Assembly: GCF_012927185.1 (NCBI RefSeq)
Contig: NZ_JABBGB010000001.1
Location: 62,001-126,000, forward strand
Length of the DNA: 64,000 bases
Reading direction: 5' to 3'
DNA from: Pseudoflavitalea sp. G-6-1-2
Lineage (GTDB): Bacteria; Bacteroidota; Bacteroidia; Chitinophagales; Chitinophagaceae
Under the pieces are notes generated by a model. That model worked only from the letters and a program-made list of their open reading frames with translations. It did no database searches and was not told where the DNA came from. The translations under genes and the position numbers were made by a program. Shown here one piece after another: positions 17,629 through 27,784 of the stretch (position 1 is its first letter; each line of letters starts with the position of its first letter).

Positions 17629-20157
17629 ATGAGAAGAAACCGCTGCTTGTCCAAAGCAATGTTGCTGGTTGCTGCCGGCTGCATCGCTATTTCAGCCGCT
17701 GCACAGGACAAAAAACAGGCGCCCCCCACAGCTCCCCCTGCTGCCCCGCCTGCTCCCCAAAAACCCGGACCAAAACCTTTTAAAGAGGTGATCACCGATA
17801 AGGCCATCACCCGTAAAGGACTTTTTTCCGTTCATAAAGTGGACGATAAATGGTTCTTCGAGATGCCGGATTCCCTTATCGGAAGAGATATCCTCGTTGT
17901 AAACAGAATCTCCAAAGCGCCCATCGACACCCGCAGCGGATTCATGGGTTTTGCCGGAGACGAAATCAATGAGAACGTTATCCGCTTCGAGAAAGGCCCC
18001 AACAACAAGATCTTCCTGCGCAATATCTCCTATTCGGTGTATGCAAAGGATTCTACCAAACCCATGTACAAAACGGTTCAGATCAATAACATTCAGCCCA
18101 TCGCTGCATCCTTCGATGTGAAAGCCGTTTCAAAAGACAGCGCAGGCGCCGTTTTCGAGATCACCGACTTCATTTCCGGCGACAACGACATCTTCTTCTT
18201 CGCTCCCTATATCAAAACTGCCTTACGCCTCGGTGGCATGCAGCCCGATAAATCGTACATCGTTGATGTGAGATCTTATCCCATCAACACAGAAATCAAA
18301 ACCGTAAAAACATATTCCAAAGCTCCTCCCCCACCAATGATGCCAGGCATGCCGTCTGCAGCCAGCGGAGGCAATGCTACTTTCGAGCTGAACACCTCGC
18401 TGGTGCTGCTTCCTAAAGTGCCGATGAAACCTCGCTATTACGACGACAGAGTAGCGTATTTCACCACTGAATACACCGACTTCGACGCAGATCCGCAGGG
18501 CGTGAAAGACATCAGCCTCATCACCCGCTGGAGACTCGAACCAAAGAATGCAGAAGATGCTGAAAAACTCAAACGCGGCGAACTGGTTGAACCAGCAAAA
18601 CCCATCATCTACTACATCGATCCCAACACGCCTGCAAAATGGGTGCCTTACCTCATTCAGGGTGTGAACGACTGGCAGAAAGCTTTCGAGAAAGCAGGTT
18701 TCAAAAATGCCATCATGGCCAAAGTGGCGCCTACTCCACAGCAGGACAGCACCTGGAGCCTCGAAGACGCACGCTTCTCAGCCATCGTATACAAACCTTC
18801 TACAATCCCCAATGCGAGCGGCCCTCACGTGCATGACCCACGCAGCGGCGAGATCATCGAGTCGCATATCAACTGGTATCATAACGTAATGAACCTGCTC
18901 CGCAACTGGTACCTTGTGCAGGCATCACCCAGCGATCCCAAAGCACGCAAAGCAAACTTTGATGATGAACTGATGGGACAGCTCATCCGCTTCGTTTCTT
19001 CTCACGAGGTAGGCCATACGCTGGGACTTCCGCATAACATGGGATCTTCTGCCGCCACTCCGGTGGAGAAACTCCGCGACAAAGCCTGGGTAGAAGCAAA
19101 CGGACATACTTCGAGTATCATGGACTATGCCCGTTTCAACTACGTGGCACAGCCGGAAGATAATATCAGTCAGGTTGGACTTTTCCCACGCATCGGCGAA
19201 TACGACCTCTGGTCTATCGAATGGGGATACAAACCCGTTTTCGGTAAAACCGAAAACGAAGAAAAAGAGATCCTCAACGAATGGGTAAAAACCCGCTATG
19301 CCAATCCCAGCCTACGTTTCATCCATCAGGATGGAATCGATCCACGCGCTCAGACCGAAGTGCTTGGCGACAATAACATGAAGGCCAACGAATACGGTAT
19401 CAAGAACCTGAAATGGATCCTCCCTAAATTACAGGGATGGTTAAACGAAAAAGGCGAAGACTACACCACACTCAGTGATGTGTACAACGATCTCTTCAGC
19501 CAGTTCAGCCGTTACATGGGCCATGCCGTTACCTATATCGGAGGTGTTTACACCGATTCAAAAACCACCGATCAGCCCGGCAACGTATACACCGTAGTTC
19601 CTAAAGCATTGCAGAAAGAGGCCGTTGCATTCCTGCAGAAGCAGGTGCTCGAAACACCCACATGGCTGCTCGAAAAAACTGTGCTTGACAGAATCGCATC
19701 TCCTGCAGGTACCGACAAACTCTCTTCACTTCAGGATAACGTTCTGGGTTCCATGCTAAGTGCCGGACGTCTGCAAAGACTCATCGGCTCTGCCAACCGC
19801 GAAGCCACTGCCTACAGAGCAGACGAATATATGGATGATGTAAAAAAAGCAGTGTTCTCCGAGCTCGCTGCACGCAAGCCGGTAGACAACTATCGCCGCA
19901 ATCTGCAGAAATCTTATGTAGAAAGATTGGGAGCAATTCTCAATCCTCCTCCTGCAACGGGTCTCGTGCTGAACTTTCCCGGAATGAACACAACAGACAC
20001 TAAAAAATCTGATGTGTCCTCACTCGCAAAAGGAACCCTGCGCGCATTGAAAGCAGAGATCGCAGCAGCCATACCTGCTTACACAGATAAGATGACTAAA
20101 TATCATTTGCAGGATCTGAACGACAGAATTGAAAAGATGCTGAATCCTAAGAACTAG
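17629..20157 (+). CDS. Secreted zinc-dependent metalloprotease (DUF5117/DUF4953 type)
   Basis: 842 residues with a signal peptide (MRRNRCLSKAMLLVAAGCIAI, cleavage near residue 26) followed by a proline-rich linker. The N-terminal half is the DUF5118/DUF5117 region (DRVAYFTTEYTDFDADPQGVKD). The catalytic site is HEVGHTLGLPH: His459, Glu460, His463 and His469 give the metzincin HExxHxxGxxH pattern, and SIMDYARFNY supplies a Met-turn-like segment. It probably acts in the periplasm or outside the cell. It is a single gene, closed by a terminator, and the substrate is unknown. Its C-terminal tail resembles the fragment at the window start. Confidence 0.93.
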   Translation: MRRNRCLSKAMLLVAAGCIAISAAAQDKKQAPPTAPPAAPPAPQKPGPKPFKEVITDKAITRKGLFSVHKVDDKWFFEMPDSLIGRDILVVNRISKAPIDTRSGFMGFAGDEINENVIRFEKGPNNKIFLRNISYSVYAKDSTKPMYKTVQINNIQPIAASFDVKAVSKDSAGAVFEITDFISGDNDIFFFAPYIKTALRLGGMQPDKSYIVDVRSYPINTEIKTVKTYSKAPPPPMMPGMPSAASGGNATFELNTSLVLLPKVPMKPRYYDDRVAYFTTEYTDFDADPQGVKDISLITRWRLEPKNAEDAEKLKRGELVEPAKPIIYYIDPNTPAKWVPYLIQGVNDWQKAFEKAGFKNAIMAKVAPTPQQDSTWSLEDARFSAIVYKPSTIPNASGPHVHDPRSGEIIESHINWYHNVMNLLRNWYLVQASPSDPKARKANFDDELMGQLIRFVSSHEVGHTLGLPHNMGSSAATPVEKLRDKAWVEANGHTSSIMDYARFNYVAQPEDNISQVGLFPRIGEYDLWSIEWGYKPVFGKTENEEKEILNEWVKTRYANPSLRFIHQDGIDPRAQTEVLGDNNMKANEYGIKNLKWILPKLQGWLNEKGEDYTTLSDVYNDLFSQFSRYMGHAVTYIGGVYTDSKTTDQPGNVYTVVPKALQKEAVAFLQKQVLETPTWLLEKTVLDRIASPAGTDKLSSLQDNVLGSMLSAGRLQRLIGSANREATAYRADEYMDDVKKAVFSELAARKPVDNYRRNLQKSYVERLGAILNPPPATGLVLNFPGMNTTDTKKSDVSSLAKGTLRALKAEIAAAIPAYTDKMTKYHLQDLNDRIEKMLNPKN

Positions 20158-20183
20158 ATCTTCTGCAACATATTACTGAAAGC

Positions 20184-20213
20184 AGAGCCGCTCCCTTTGG
20201 GGCGGCTCTTTTT
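20184..20213 (+). terminator. Rho-independent terminator of the metalloprotease gene
   Basis: AGAGCCGC and GCGGCTCT form an 8-bp GC-rich stem, extended inward by T-G/C-G pairs, followed by five T residues. It starts 27 bases after the stop codon. Confidence 0.9.
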
Positions 20214-20226
20214 GTTGAAATTATTT

Positions 20227-20377
20227 GAGGCAGGCGGGTCATCCATTCATGGCGAAAAATATGCCGGCCAGAGTGGTGACTCCGATTGAGCTATAGTAGG
20301 TAGGATAGAACTGTAGTACTATTCCAAACTTCCGTGCAACATATTTTAATGCCCTGAATGGATGACCCGCCTGCCTC
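20227..20377. repeat. Repeat copy A: ~98-bp element wrapped in 23-bp inverted repeats
   Basis: A perfect 23-bp inverted repeat (20227-20249 and 20355-20377, arm beginning GAGGCAGGCGGG) flanks an inner element at about 20256-20353. The inner element itself begins AAAATATG and ends CATATTTT, a second nested inverted repeat. Its whole length matches, in reverse orientation, copy B at 20605-20703. The arrangement could fold into one long hairpin. No target-site duplication is apparent. Confidence 0.75.
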
Positions 20378-20604
20378 CGGCTCGCTGAAGGTGAAGCAAT
20401 AAAGAAACCGCCCGATTGAGCAGAAAAGCAGAAGTGAGGATACTGCATTGATAAAATCGATCAGCTCCTCTTATAGAAACTTTGAAGTAAACAATAGATC
20501 AGTGGGGTTATTATGCCGCGCGCATGCAGGAAGATGAACCGTATAAACGATGCACTCTCTCGCACATCCAGCGGACCTCATGCCGGAGGGGTATATGCGA
20601 AACC

Positions 20605-20703
20605 GGTATCAAAATATGTTGCACGAAAGATGGGAATAGTACAAAAAGCTTAATCCTCCCTGATATTAGCCCACCGGAGCCACCACTCTGGCCGGCATAT
20701 TTT
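20605..20703 (-). repeat. Repeat copy B, inverted relative to copy A
   Basis: Read on the minus strand it starts with the same 23 bases as the inner part of copy A (AAAATATGCCGGCCAGAGTGG and onward), agrees with it through TACTATTCC in the middle, and ends with the same CGTGCAACATATTTT. The lengths agree to within a base or two and the middle has diverged. The 23-bp outer arms of copy A are missing. The remaining intergenic sequence (20378-20604) holds no gene I can support. Confidence 0.7.
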
Positions 20704-20734
20704 GCACCGTGTTTTGCATAAACCACGGAGGCGT

Positions 20735-22012
20735 TTACTCGTAACGCAGCGCTTCTATCGGATTCAATCTCGAAGCTTTTCTTGCAGGATAAAGCCCTGC
20801 TACCAATCCCACAAGTGTACAAATCACAATACCAGCGATGGTCCAGCCCCATGGAATTACAAAGCCTGTATTCAGATACATGGAGAAGAGGTTTCCTACG
20901 AGCACCCCAAGTATGATTCCGATGATCGCACCGAATATACTGATGATGGTAGACTCGAAGAGAAACTGCCAGCGTACATTCGCAGCCTTGCCTCCAATCG
21001 CTTTCACCAACCCAATCTCTTTGGTTCGTTCAGTTACAGCTACCAGCATGATGTTGGTGAGACCAATCGCTGCACCCAGCAACGTAATAAATCCGATCAC
21101 CAATGCAGATATGGTAAGACTGCTCAGCAGTCCCAGCAGCATCGATGCAAAGCTGTCGCTTTTGTCTATCGCGAAATTATCGTCTTCTGTTGTGGTGAGT
21201 TTGCGGATGGGTCTGAAAGTAGAGATGGCTTCGCCCGTTGCCGCATCCATCAGCTGAATATTGGGCACTTTCACCTGTATGCTGAAACTCGCATTGGGAT
21301 TGGAGTTGAAGAACCTGCGCACGTTGTTGTAAGAAGTGATCACCACATTATCGAGACTCATGCCGAGCGTAGATCCTTTTGCATTCAGGGTTCCCACCAC
21401 ACGGAATGGAATATTGTTGATCTTGATAGTTTTGTCTACCGCACGTTCCAGATCATCTCCGAAAAATTTCTTTACTATATCTGCTCCTATCAGGCAAACG
21501 TTGCGGCCGGTTGAAAGATCGAGCTGATTGAGATTGCGGCCATAAGCCACTTTGAATCCGTTCTGATCGAGGTAGTTTTCATCTCCGCCGTATACACGTG
21601 TGTTGGGGTTCGACTTCTTGCCTCCGGAAGAAACAACGGCATCCTGCGCGCCGAACAAATTGAGACTTATCTGTGCGGGAAACTTGAAATTCTCTTTGAA
21701 GAGTTCGGCCTGTATCTTGGTGATAGGCTTGCCGATATTCGATTTCTTTTCCTTCTTCTCTCCTTTCTTTTCTTTCTTCAGTTCGTCGCCGCCTCCGAAA
21801 CGGAAACGAGGCTCACGGTAACGCACTGTAAAGCCCGTAGCGCCCATCGCGGAGAAGCTTTCCACGAACTTCTGTTCCATGGCAGTAATGGCTGTTCTGA
21901 TGCCCACAAGGGCCATGATGCCGAAGGCAATAATAGCCACGGTGAGTCCTGTACGCAGTTTATTGCCTCTAACGGTTCGGAAGGCCAGTGCAAAAGTGTC
22001 CCGGAGTTTCAT
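20735..22012 (-). CDS. ABC transporter permease, MacB/FtsX family
   Basis: 425 residues with the MacB layout: one N-terminal membrane helix (TGLTVAIIAFGIMALVGIRT), a large periplasmic domain (~50-290) with an unusual KKEKKGEKKEKK stretch near residues 78-90, then three C-terminal helices and the family ending ARKASRLNPIEALRYE. Such permeases act with a separate LolD-type ATPase in lipoprotein handling, efflux or mechanotransmission. No ATPase gene is in the neighbourhood, so the partner must be encoded elsewhere. It follows nuoN by 96 bases on the same strand and may be transcribed by read-through. Confidence 0.93.
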   Translation of the reverse strand: MKLRDTFALAFRTVRGNKLRTGLTVAIIAFGIMALVGIRTAITAMEQKFVESFSAMGATGFTVRYREPRFRFGGGDELKKEKKGEKKEKKSNIGKPITKIQAELFKENFKFPAQISLNLFGAQDAVVSSGGKKSNPNTRVYGGDENYLDQNGFKVAYGRNLNQLDLSTGRNVCLIGADIVKKFFGDDLERAVDKTIKINNIPFRVVGTLNAKGSTLGMSLDNVVITSYNNVRRFFNSNPNASFSIQVKVPNIQLMDAATGEAISTFRPIRKLTTTEDDNFAIDKSDSFASMLLGLLSSLTISALVIGFITLLGAAIGLTNIMLVAVTERTKEIGLVKAIGGKAANVRWQFLFESTIISIFGAIIGIILGVLVGNLFSMYLNTGFVIPWGWTIAGIVICTLVGLVAGLYPARKASRLNPIEALRYE

Positions 22013-22108
22013 ATATCTATATGTCTTACTAATGTAAGAAATATTACGGGATCAGCTTAGAAACTGCGCCGGAATGGTACCAGCGGTCGGAATGCTACAG
22101 CAAATGAA

Positions 22109-23491
22109 TTAGGAAAAGAAAGTATATAACTGGTTCAGCAGCCATTGCGGCTGGATACCGATGAAGATCACAAATGCAGCCATCAGTACCAGCAATCCCT
22201 TATGGAAGCTGCTTGTTTCCAGTTCCTGTGCGTCTCCTTCTTTGAAGTACATCGCCTGGATAACACGGAAATAATAGTATACGCTGATAGCGGCGCAGAT
22301 GATGCCGATGATCACCAGCCACATTACATGACCATTTTGAATGGCTGCAGACAGCATATAGAATTTACCCATGAAACCCGCAGTGGCAGGGATACCAGCC
22401 AAAGACAGCAGGAAGATGGAAGTAACGGCGGCCAGCACCGGCTGGTGTTTGGCGAGTCCGTTGAAGCCTTCGAATGTATAATCTTTCATACGCACCAGAA
22501 TGGCGAAGATGCCGATCGTTGGGATGCTGTATGCGAGTGTGTAATAAAGAAGACCTTCTCTTCCCATTCCGTTCAATGCAACCAGTGAGAAGAGCATAAA
22601 GCCCGCCTGCGCGATACTGGAGTAAGCCAGCATACGCTTCACGCTCTGCTGAAACACCGCAGTGAGGTTTCCGATGATGAGGGTAGCCGCTGTGATAATA
22701 GCAATCAGTGTCTGCCATTGTCCGTGCAGCTCTCCGAAGGCATCACCAAACAGTTTGATGAAGGCGATGAAGAGACCGGCTTTCACAATGGTAGCCATGA
22801 AAGAGGTGAATACGGTGGGAGCACCATCGTATACATCGGGCGTCCAGAAATGGAAAGGTGCAGCAGATACTTTGAAAGCGAGGGAGAACATCAGCAGCAG
22901 CAAACCTGCGCCCACCATTGGTGTGAGGGTGCCGTCGCCCAATGCAATCTGTTCGATGCTGAAAGATCCTTTTGCACCGAAGATGAGGCAGATACCCATC
23001 AGCATGATGCCGGTGGAGAATGCACCCATCAGAAAATATTTCAAGCTGGCCTCGTTGCTTTTGAGATTGCGTTTATCCGCGCCAGTGAGAATGTACAGCG
23101 GAATGGAAATGATCTCGATAGCGAGGAAGAGCATCAGCAGTGAACTGAAACTCGATGCAATGCTGATACCGCAAAGCACAAAGAAAATGAGTGCATAATA
23201 CTCGGCTACATGCAGCCCTACTTTTTCCATATCGCGGCCATTCAGCAGAAAGTACACCGCGGTAGATCCGATGGCGATGGCGTTAAAGAGCAATCCGAAA
23301 CTATCGAATTGCAGCATGCCTTTGGTATCTACAGTGAACAGATGGGTTCCATACAGTTCCAGCAGGTTCACCACAAACAGCAGTGCTATTCCAACAATGG
23401 ATAATGCACGCACCGTTTTGAGGTTCTTGCTGAACGCTCCGCTAAACATCATTATCACTCCCCAGATAGCCGATATTACTATTGCATTCAT
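22109..23491 (-). CDS. nuoN: NADH-quinone oxidoreductase subunit N
   Basis: 460 residues, an antiporter-like proton-pumping subunit in the membrane arm of complex I. About 14 hydrophobic segments are visible. The TM-helix motif FKVSAAPFHFWTPDVYDGAP carries the conserved Lys, and the VKRMLAYSSIAQAGF motif is also typical. It is the last gene of the 14-subunit operon, 21 bases after nuoM. Confidence 0.97.
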   Translation of the reverse strand: MNAIVISAIWGVIMMFSGAFSKNLKTVRALSIVGIALLFVVNLLELYGTHLFTVDTKGMLQFDSFGLLFNAIAIGSTAVYFLLNGRDMEKVGLHVAEYYALIFFVLCGISIASSFSSLLMLFLAIEIISIPLYILTGADKRNLKSNEASLKYFLMGAFSTGIMLMGICLIFGAKGSFSIEQIALGDGTLTPMVGAGLLLLMFSLAFKVSAAPFHFWTPDVYDGAPTVFTSFMATIVKAGLFIAFIKLFGDAFGELHGQWQTLIAIITAATLIIGNLTAVFQQSVKRMLAYSSIAQAGFMLFSLVALNGMGREGLLYYTLAYSIPTIGIFAILVRMKDYTFEGFNGLAKHQPVLAAVTSIFLLSLAGIPATAGFMGKFYMLSAAIQNGHVMWLVIIGIICAAISVYYYFRVIQAMYFKEGDAQELETSSFHKGLLVLMAAFVIFIGIQPQWLLNQLYTFFS

Positions 23492-23512
23492 AACTTAAAT
23501 CTATGCTTTCGC

Positions 23513-24979
23513 TTAAATTGGATGTTTCGTGATCATTTTACTCATGATGGCTTCCACAGTGCCCTGTGTCAGTTCCAGGAAAGGTTTGGGATATACTCCC
23601 ACAACCAGAATGGCTACTACCAGAATGCCCAGCACAATCTTTTCGTTTGAACGGATATCATGTGCAGATGCTGTAAGCTGGTTGGTGTTGCCAAAAAACA
23701 CCCTTTGTATCATATTCAGTGTATACACGGCAGACAGGATGATGCTCAAACCCGCTACTGCAGTGAATACTGGACCCATTTTAGAAACTGTAGAAGTGAA
23801 TACGCCTGTAAACAACAGGAACTCTCCGATAAAGGCATTGGTAAGCGGCAATGCTACGTTGGCCAGTGACACCACTACCAGCAGTATAGCCAGTGCAGGT
23901 GCTTTCTGCGCGAGACCTCCCAGTTCTGAGATCTTTCTTGTTCCGAACTGACGTTCGATCAGTTCTACCACAATCCACAATCCAATTACGTTGATGCCGT
24001 GATTGAACATCTGGATCATCACACCCTGCATGCCTTTTTCAGATGTTACGAATATTGCGAGACACATCAGTCCTACGTGCGCGATGGAAGAGTAAGCGAT
24101 CAGTCGTTTCAGATCATCCTGCTGAATGGCAAGGATCGAAGCGTAGATCATTCCAATCACACAGAGCAGACCTACTGTATCACCGTTCTGCCATGTAGCC
24201 ATGGGAAGAACAGGGGCCAGCCAGCGGATCACACCCAGCAATCCCATCTTCACCATCACACCACTCAGTACCATGGTTACAGCGGTGGGCGATTGTTCGT
24301 ATGTATCGGGCTGCCATGTGTGCAGCGGGAATATCGGCATCTTGATGGCAAAGGCTACAAAGAACAACCAGAACAACCAGTTCTGTTCTTTGGGGCTCAG
24401 TGCTGCGCTATAGAAACTTTCGATGGAGAAATTCTGTCCGGCATGGAAGTACACATAGATAATTCCGATGAGCATGAACAGTGATCCCACAAAGGTGTAG
24501 ATGAAGAACTTCATGGTAACGGCGATCCTTCTTTCTCCACCCCACTGAGAGCAGAGGAAGTATGCAGGGATCAGCGCCAGTTCCCAGAAGAAGTAGAACA
24601 GCAATGCATCGTGTGCGAGAAATGCGCCCATCAGGCCGGCCTGACCAAGCAGCATCAGTGCGTAGAAGCTTTTTGCATTCTTATATGATGCGTTCCAGGT
24701 TGCGAGGAAGATCATGGGGAAAGCCACTGCTGTAAGAAGGCAGAGGATCTGTCCCATTCCGTCGAGTGTTACTGAAAAGCTGCTGCCGAGCATGGGTAAC
24801 CATTCGAGATTGGCAGACAGGGCGGCTTTATCTTTCACCATGGTTATGCCGATAACGGAAACAACCAGTGTGATCAGTGAAGCCAGCAAAGACCATGTCT
24901 TCGCTCCCTTTTCCTGTTTGATGAGAAAAGTAGCCAATCCACTCAGCAACGGAATTACAATCAGTAAAACAGGTATCAT
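23513..24979 (-). CDS. nuoM: NADH-quinone oxidoreductase subunit M
   Basis: 488 residues, an antiporter-like membrane subunit. Conserved stretches include FFWELALIPAYFL (with the helix-5 Glu), AIKMPIFPLHTWQPDTYEQS and DDLKRLIAYSSIAHVGLM. The pumping channel residues are therefore intact. It lies between nuoL (11 bases upstream) and nuoN. Confidence 0.98.
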   Translation of the reverse strand: MIPVLLIVIPLLSGLATFLIKQEKGAKTWSLLASLITLVVSVIGITMVKDKAALSANLEWLPMLGSSFSVTLDGMGQILCLLTAVAFPMIFLATWNASYKNAKSFYALMLLGQAGLMGAFLAHDALLFYFFWELALIPAYFLCSQWGGERRIAVTMKFFIYTFVGSLFMLIGIIYVYFHAGQNFSIESFYSAALSPKEQNWLFWLFFVAFAIKMPIFPLHTWQPDTYEQSPTAVTMVLSGVMVKMGLLGVIRWLAPVLPMATWQNGDTVGLLCVIGMIYASILAIQQDDLKRLIAYSSIAHVGLMCLAIFVTSEKGMQGVMIQMFNHGINVIGLWIVVELIERQFGTRKISELGGLAQKAPALAILLVVVSLANVALPLTNAFIGEFLLFTGVFTSTVSKMGPVFTAVAGLSIILSAVYTLNMIQRVFFGNTNQLTASAHDIRSNEKIVLGILVVAILVVGVYPKPFLELTQGTVEAIMSKMITKHPI

Positions 24980-24990
24980 TTAAATTATAA

Positions 24991-26907
24991 TTATTTCTTC
25001 AGGAAAAACTGGATCACAAAGAATACCAGTATGCTTAATACCATCAATAATACATAGCTGCCCACCTGTCCGCTTTGTACCAGACGAACCTGACGGCTCA
25101 GGTAGTTCACGGAACGGCCTACTCCATTCACTACCCAGTCGATCAATCCTTTCTCGATGTAGGTGTTCAGGAATTTGCCCAACCAGTTGAGCGGGCGAAC
25201 GATGATTCCGTTATAGAATTCATCTACATACCATTTATCAGCGAGCACTTTGCCGAAGCCGGTGGCTTCCTGCAGATCGGGCTTTCTGGTGAAACGGAAA
25301 ATCGCATATATGATGGCGATAGCTGCACCAATAACTGAAACAGCCATCAGCACATACTCTGTGCTATGATCGAGGTGATGCGCATGTGCATGTTTAGCAC
25401 TGTCAGCAAAGATCGGTGCGAGGAATTCGCCCAATGCATGTGAGTTTGGCATCAGCACTTCCGGCACTCCTACAAAACCTGCAAGCGCAGCGAGGATAGC
25501 CAGCACAATCAGCGGGAAGGTCATAGAGAGCGGGCTCTCATGCAGGTGATGTTTCTGCTCTTCCGTTCCGCGGAATTGTCCGAGGAAGGTAGTAGCATAG
25601 AGACGGAACATATAGAAAGCCGTCATCAATGCACCTGCAACACCCAGGTACCAGTAAATCGGATTGTTGGCATAGGCAGCCGCCAGAATTTCATCTTTGG
25701 AGAAGAAACCTGAGAACGGAGGAATACCTGCAATGGCGATACATCCGATGAGGAAGGTGAGATGCGTGATAGGCAGTTTCTTTTTCAGTCCACCCATGTT
25801 GCGGATATCCTGCTCATGATGCATAGCGTGGATCACAGAACCGGCACCAAGGAACAACAGGGCTTTGAAGAAAGCGTGCGTCATTACGTGGAATACCGCT
25901 CCGGTGTAAGCGCCTACACCTAAGCCGAGGAACATATATCCGAGCTGGCTCACAGTTGAATAAGCCAGTACTTTTTTGATGTCGTTTTGTTTCAGTGCGA
26001 TGGTTGCTGCGAGCAATGCTGTAGCGAGACCGATCACTGCTACCACTGTTTGTGTAACGGGAGCGAGTGTGTACAAGATATTGCTTCTTGCGATCATGTA
26101 GATACCTGCTGTTACCATCGTTGCGGCGTGGATCAGTGCTGATACCGGAGTAGGACCAGCCATCGCATCGGGCAACCAGGTGTAAAGAGGAATCTGAGCA
26201 CTCTTACCGGTAGCGCCTACGAAGAGCAGGAGCGTAATGCCGGTAATATCAAAAGTTGACAATTTTGAAACCAAATCGAACACACCGGTGTTATCTCCTG
26301 TGTGATAAGTAACGGTTCCGAGTTTCAGGACCATCCAGAAAATGGCGAGCAGAAAACCGAGGTCACCGATACGGTTCATGATAAAAGCTTTCTTGGCAGC
26401 GTTTCCGTACTCGTTGTTCTTGAACCAGAATCCGATGAGGAGGTAAGAACAGAGACCCACGCCTTCCCAACCGATGAACATGATAACGAAGTTGGCGCCA
26501 AGGATCAGCAACAGCATGGAGAACACAAAGAGGTTCAGATAAGCGAAGTAGCGCGCATAATGCTGCGGCTCTTCATCTTTCATGTATGCTGTAGAATATA
26601 AATGGATGAGAAAACCAACACCGGTTACCACCAGCAGCCAGAGCGCAGACAACTGATCGGCCTGAAAGGCAAATGGAATATGGAGTTTACCCACACTAAT
26701 AAAATCGAAATAGTTCACTACGCCCGTATGACCATTCTTTACATCCAGGAAGATGAGGACGCTGATCACAAAGGAGCTCAGTACAGACAAGCAGCCAACG
26801 AGGCTGACCAATGGTTTGGAAAGCTGTTTGCGGAACAGTCCGTTGATCAGAAAACCGATCAGCGGAAGTACAGGCACCATCCAGACTAATTGCAAAATGT
26901 TCTTCAT
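24991..26907 (-). CDS. nuoL: NADH-quinone oxidoreductase subunit L
   Basis: 638 residues, the distal antiporter-like subunit with the long lateral helix. Features are FIGWEGVGLCSYLLIGFW, TGKSAQIPLYTWLPDAMAGP and PVSALIHAATMVTAGIYMI, and a C-terminal extension with an amphipathic helix and a last membrane segment (YVLLMVLSILVFFVIQFF). A His-rich stretch (HAHAHHLDHS) sits in a loop near residue 510. It is 10 bases after nuoK. Confidence 0.98.
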   Translation of the reverse strand: MKNILQLVWMVPVLPLIGFLINGLFRKQLSKPLVSLVGCLSVLSSFVISVLIFLDVKNGHTGVVNYFDFISVGKLHIPFAFQADQLSALWLLVVTGVGFLIHLYSTAYMKDEEPQHYARYFAYLNLFVFSMLLLILGANFVIMFIGWEGVGLCSYLLIGFWFKNNEYGNAAKKAFIMNRIGDLGFLLAIFWMVLKLGTVTYHTGDNTGVFDLVSKLSTFDITGITLLLFVGATGKSAQIPLYTWLPDAMAGPTPVSALIHAATMVTAGIYMIARSNILYTLAPVTQTVVAVIGLATALLAATIALKQNDIKKVLAYSTVSQLGYMFLGLGVGAYTGAVFHVMTHAFFKALLFLGAGSVIHAMHHEQDIRNMGGLKKKLPITHLTFLIGCIAIAGIPPFSGFFSKDEILAAAYANNPIYWYLGVAGALMTAFYMFRLYATTFLGQFRGTEEQKHHLHESPLSMTFPLIVLAILAALAGFVGVPEVLMPNSHALGEFLAPIFADSAKHAHAHHLDHSTEYVLMAVSVIGAAIAIIYAIFRFTRKPDLQEATGFGKVLADKWYVDEFYNGIIVRPLNWLGKFLNTYIEKGLIDWVVNGVGRSVNYLSRQVRLVQSGQVGSYVLLMVLSILVFFVIQFFLKK

Positions 26908-26917
26908 AAATCGGGCA

Positions 26918-27250
26918 TCAATGTTTCAACCTGTTCAAAAAATTAACATCAACTGAATGCGTATTCCGGTACATCATCACAATGATGGCAAGTCCCACAC
27001 TCACTTCAGCAGCTGCAACCACCATGATGAAGAATACAAAGAGCTGACCGTCGATGCCGGCCATTGCTACATTCTTTGCACCTTCAGCAACATGGTGCAT
27101 CTTGGAGAATGCAACCAGCAATAAATTCACTGCGTTCAGCATCAGCTCAATGCACATAAAGATGATGATGGCATTGCGGCGTGTGAGTACACCGGCAATT
27201 CCGATGCAGAACAACGCGAGTGACAATACGATGTAATATTCGATCTTCAT
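26918..27250 (-). CDS. nuoK: NADH-quinone oxidoreductase subunit K
   Basis: 110 residues with three membrane helices. The conserved glutamates of the proton path are in [17 protein letters not shown] and [15 protein letters not shown]. It is placed, as usual, between nuoJ and nuoL with short spacers. Confidence 0.97.
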   Translation of the reverse strand: MKIEYYIVLSLALFCIGIAGVLTRRNAIIIFMCIELMLNAVNLLLVAFSKMHHVAEGAKNVAMAGIDGQLFVFFIMVVAAAEVSVGLAIIVMMYRNTHSVDVNFLNRLKH

Positions 27251-27269
27251 ACAACTGTTTGAAATGGGA

Positions 27270-27773
27270 TTAGTCGCCTTTCTTTCCTATCACTACGGTA
27301 CCTACCATGGCGCTGAGGAACAGCACACTGGCTATTTCAAAAGGAACTACAAAATCTGTGAACAATGCTTTACCGAGATTGGCGATGAGACCGATATCTC
27401 CGTCTTTCATCTGAACCAGCTGGCCTTTCACTTCGGCTGATTTGAGGGCAGCTACCATTACCAGCAGCAGACATCCTCCGGAAACCACACCGGCCAGTTT
27501 GAGCCATTTGTTCTTCTTCGGTTCAGAATCTGCATTCATGTTCATCAACATGATCACGAAGAGGAAGAGTACCATGATGGCTCCTGCATACACGATCAGG
27601 TTTACGATACCGATGAACTGTGCGTTCATCAGAATATAGTGACCGGAGATGGCAAAGAATGTTGCGATCAGCCACAATACACTGTGAACCGGGTTACGGC
27701 TGACAACCACCATAATTGCACTACCGAGTGCCAGCACACTGAGAAAATAAAATAAAAAAACTGTTGCGCTCAT
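27270..27773 (-). CDS. nuoJ: NADH-quinone oxidoreductase subunit J
   Basis: 167 residues with five hydrophobic helices. The characteristic [20 protein letters not shown] segment (the pi-bulge helix region) is present. It ends with the helix [14 protein letters not shown]. It starts 11 bases after nuoI. Confidence 0.97.
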   Translation of the reverse strand: MSATVFLFYFLSVLALGSAIMVVVSRNPVHSVLWLIATFFAISGHYILMNAQFIGIVNLIVYAGAIMVLFLFVIMLMNMNADSEPKKNKWLKLAGVVSGGCLLLVMVAALKSAEVKGQLVQMKDGDIGLIANLGKALFTDFVVPFEIASVLFLSAMVGTVVIGKKGD

Positions 27774-27784
27774 TAGTGTATGGT

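Noticed and set aside
20511-20852. ORF on the minus strand in the intergenic region, 113 codons
   Set aside because: It lies over repeat copy B and into the end of the permease gene; the translation has no recognisable domain and follows the repeat, so it is not treated as a gene.
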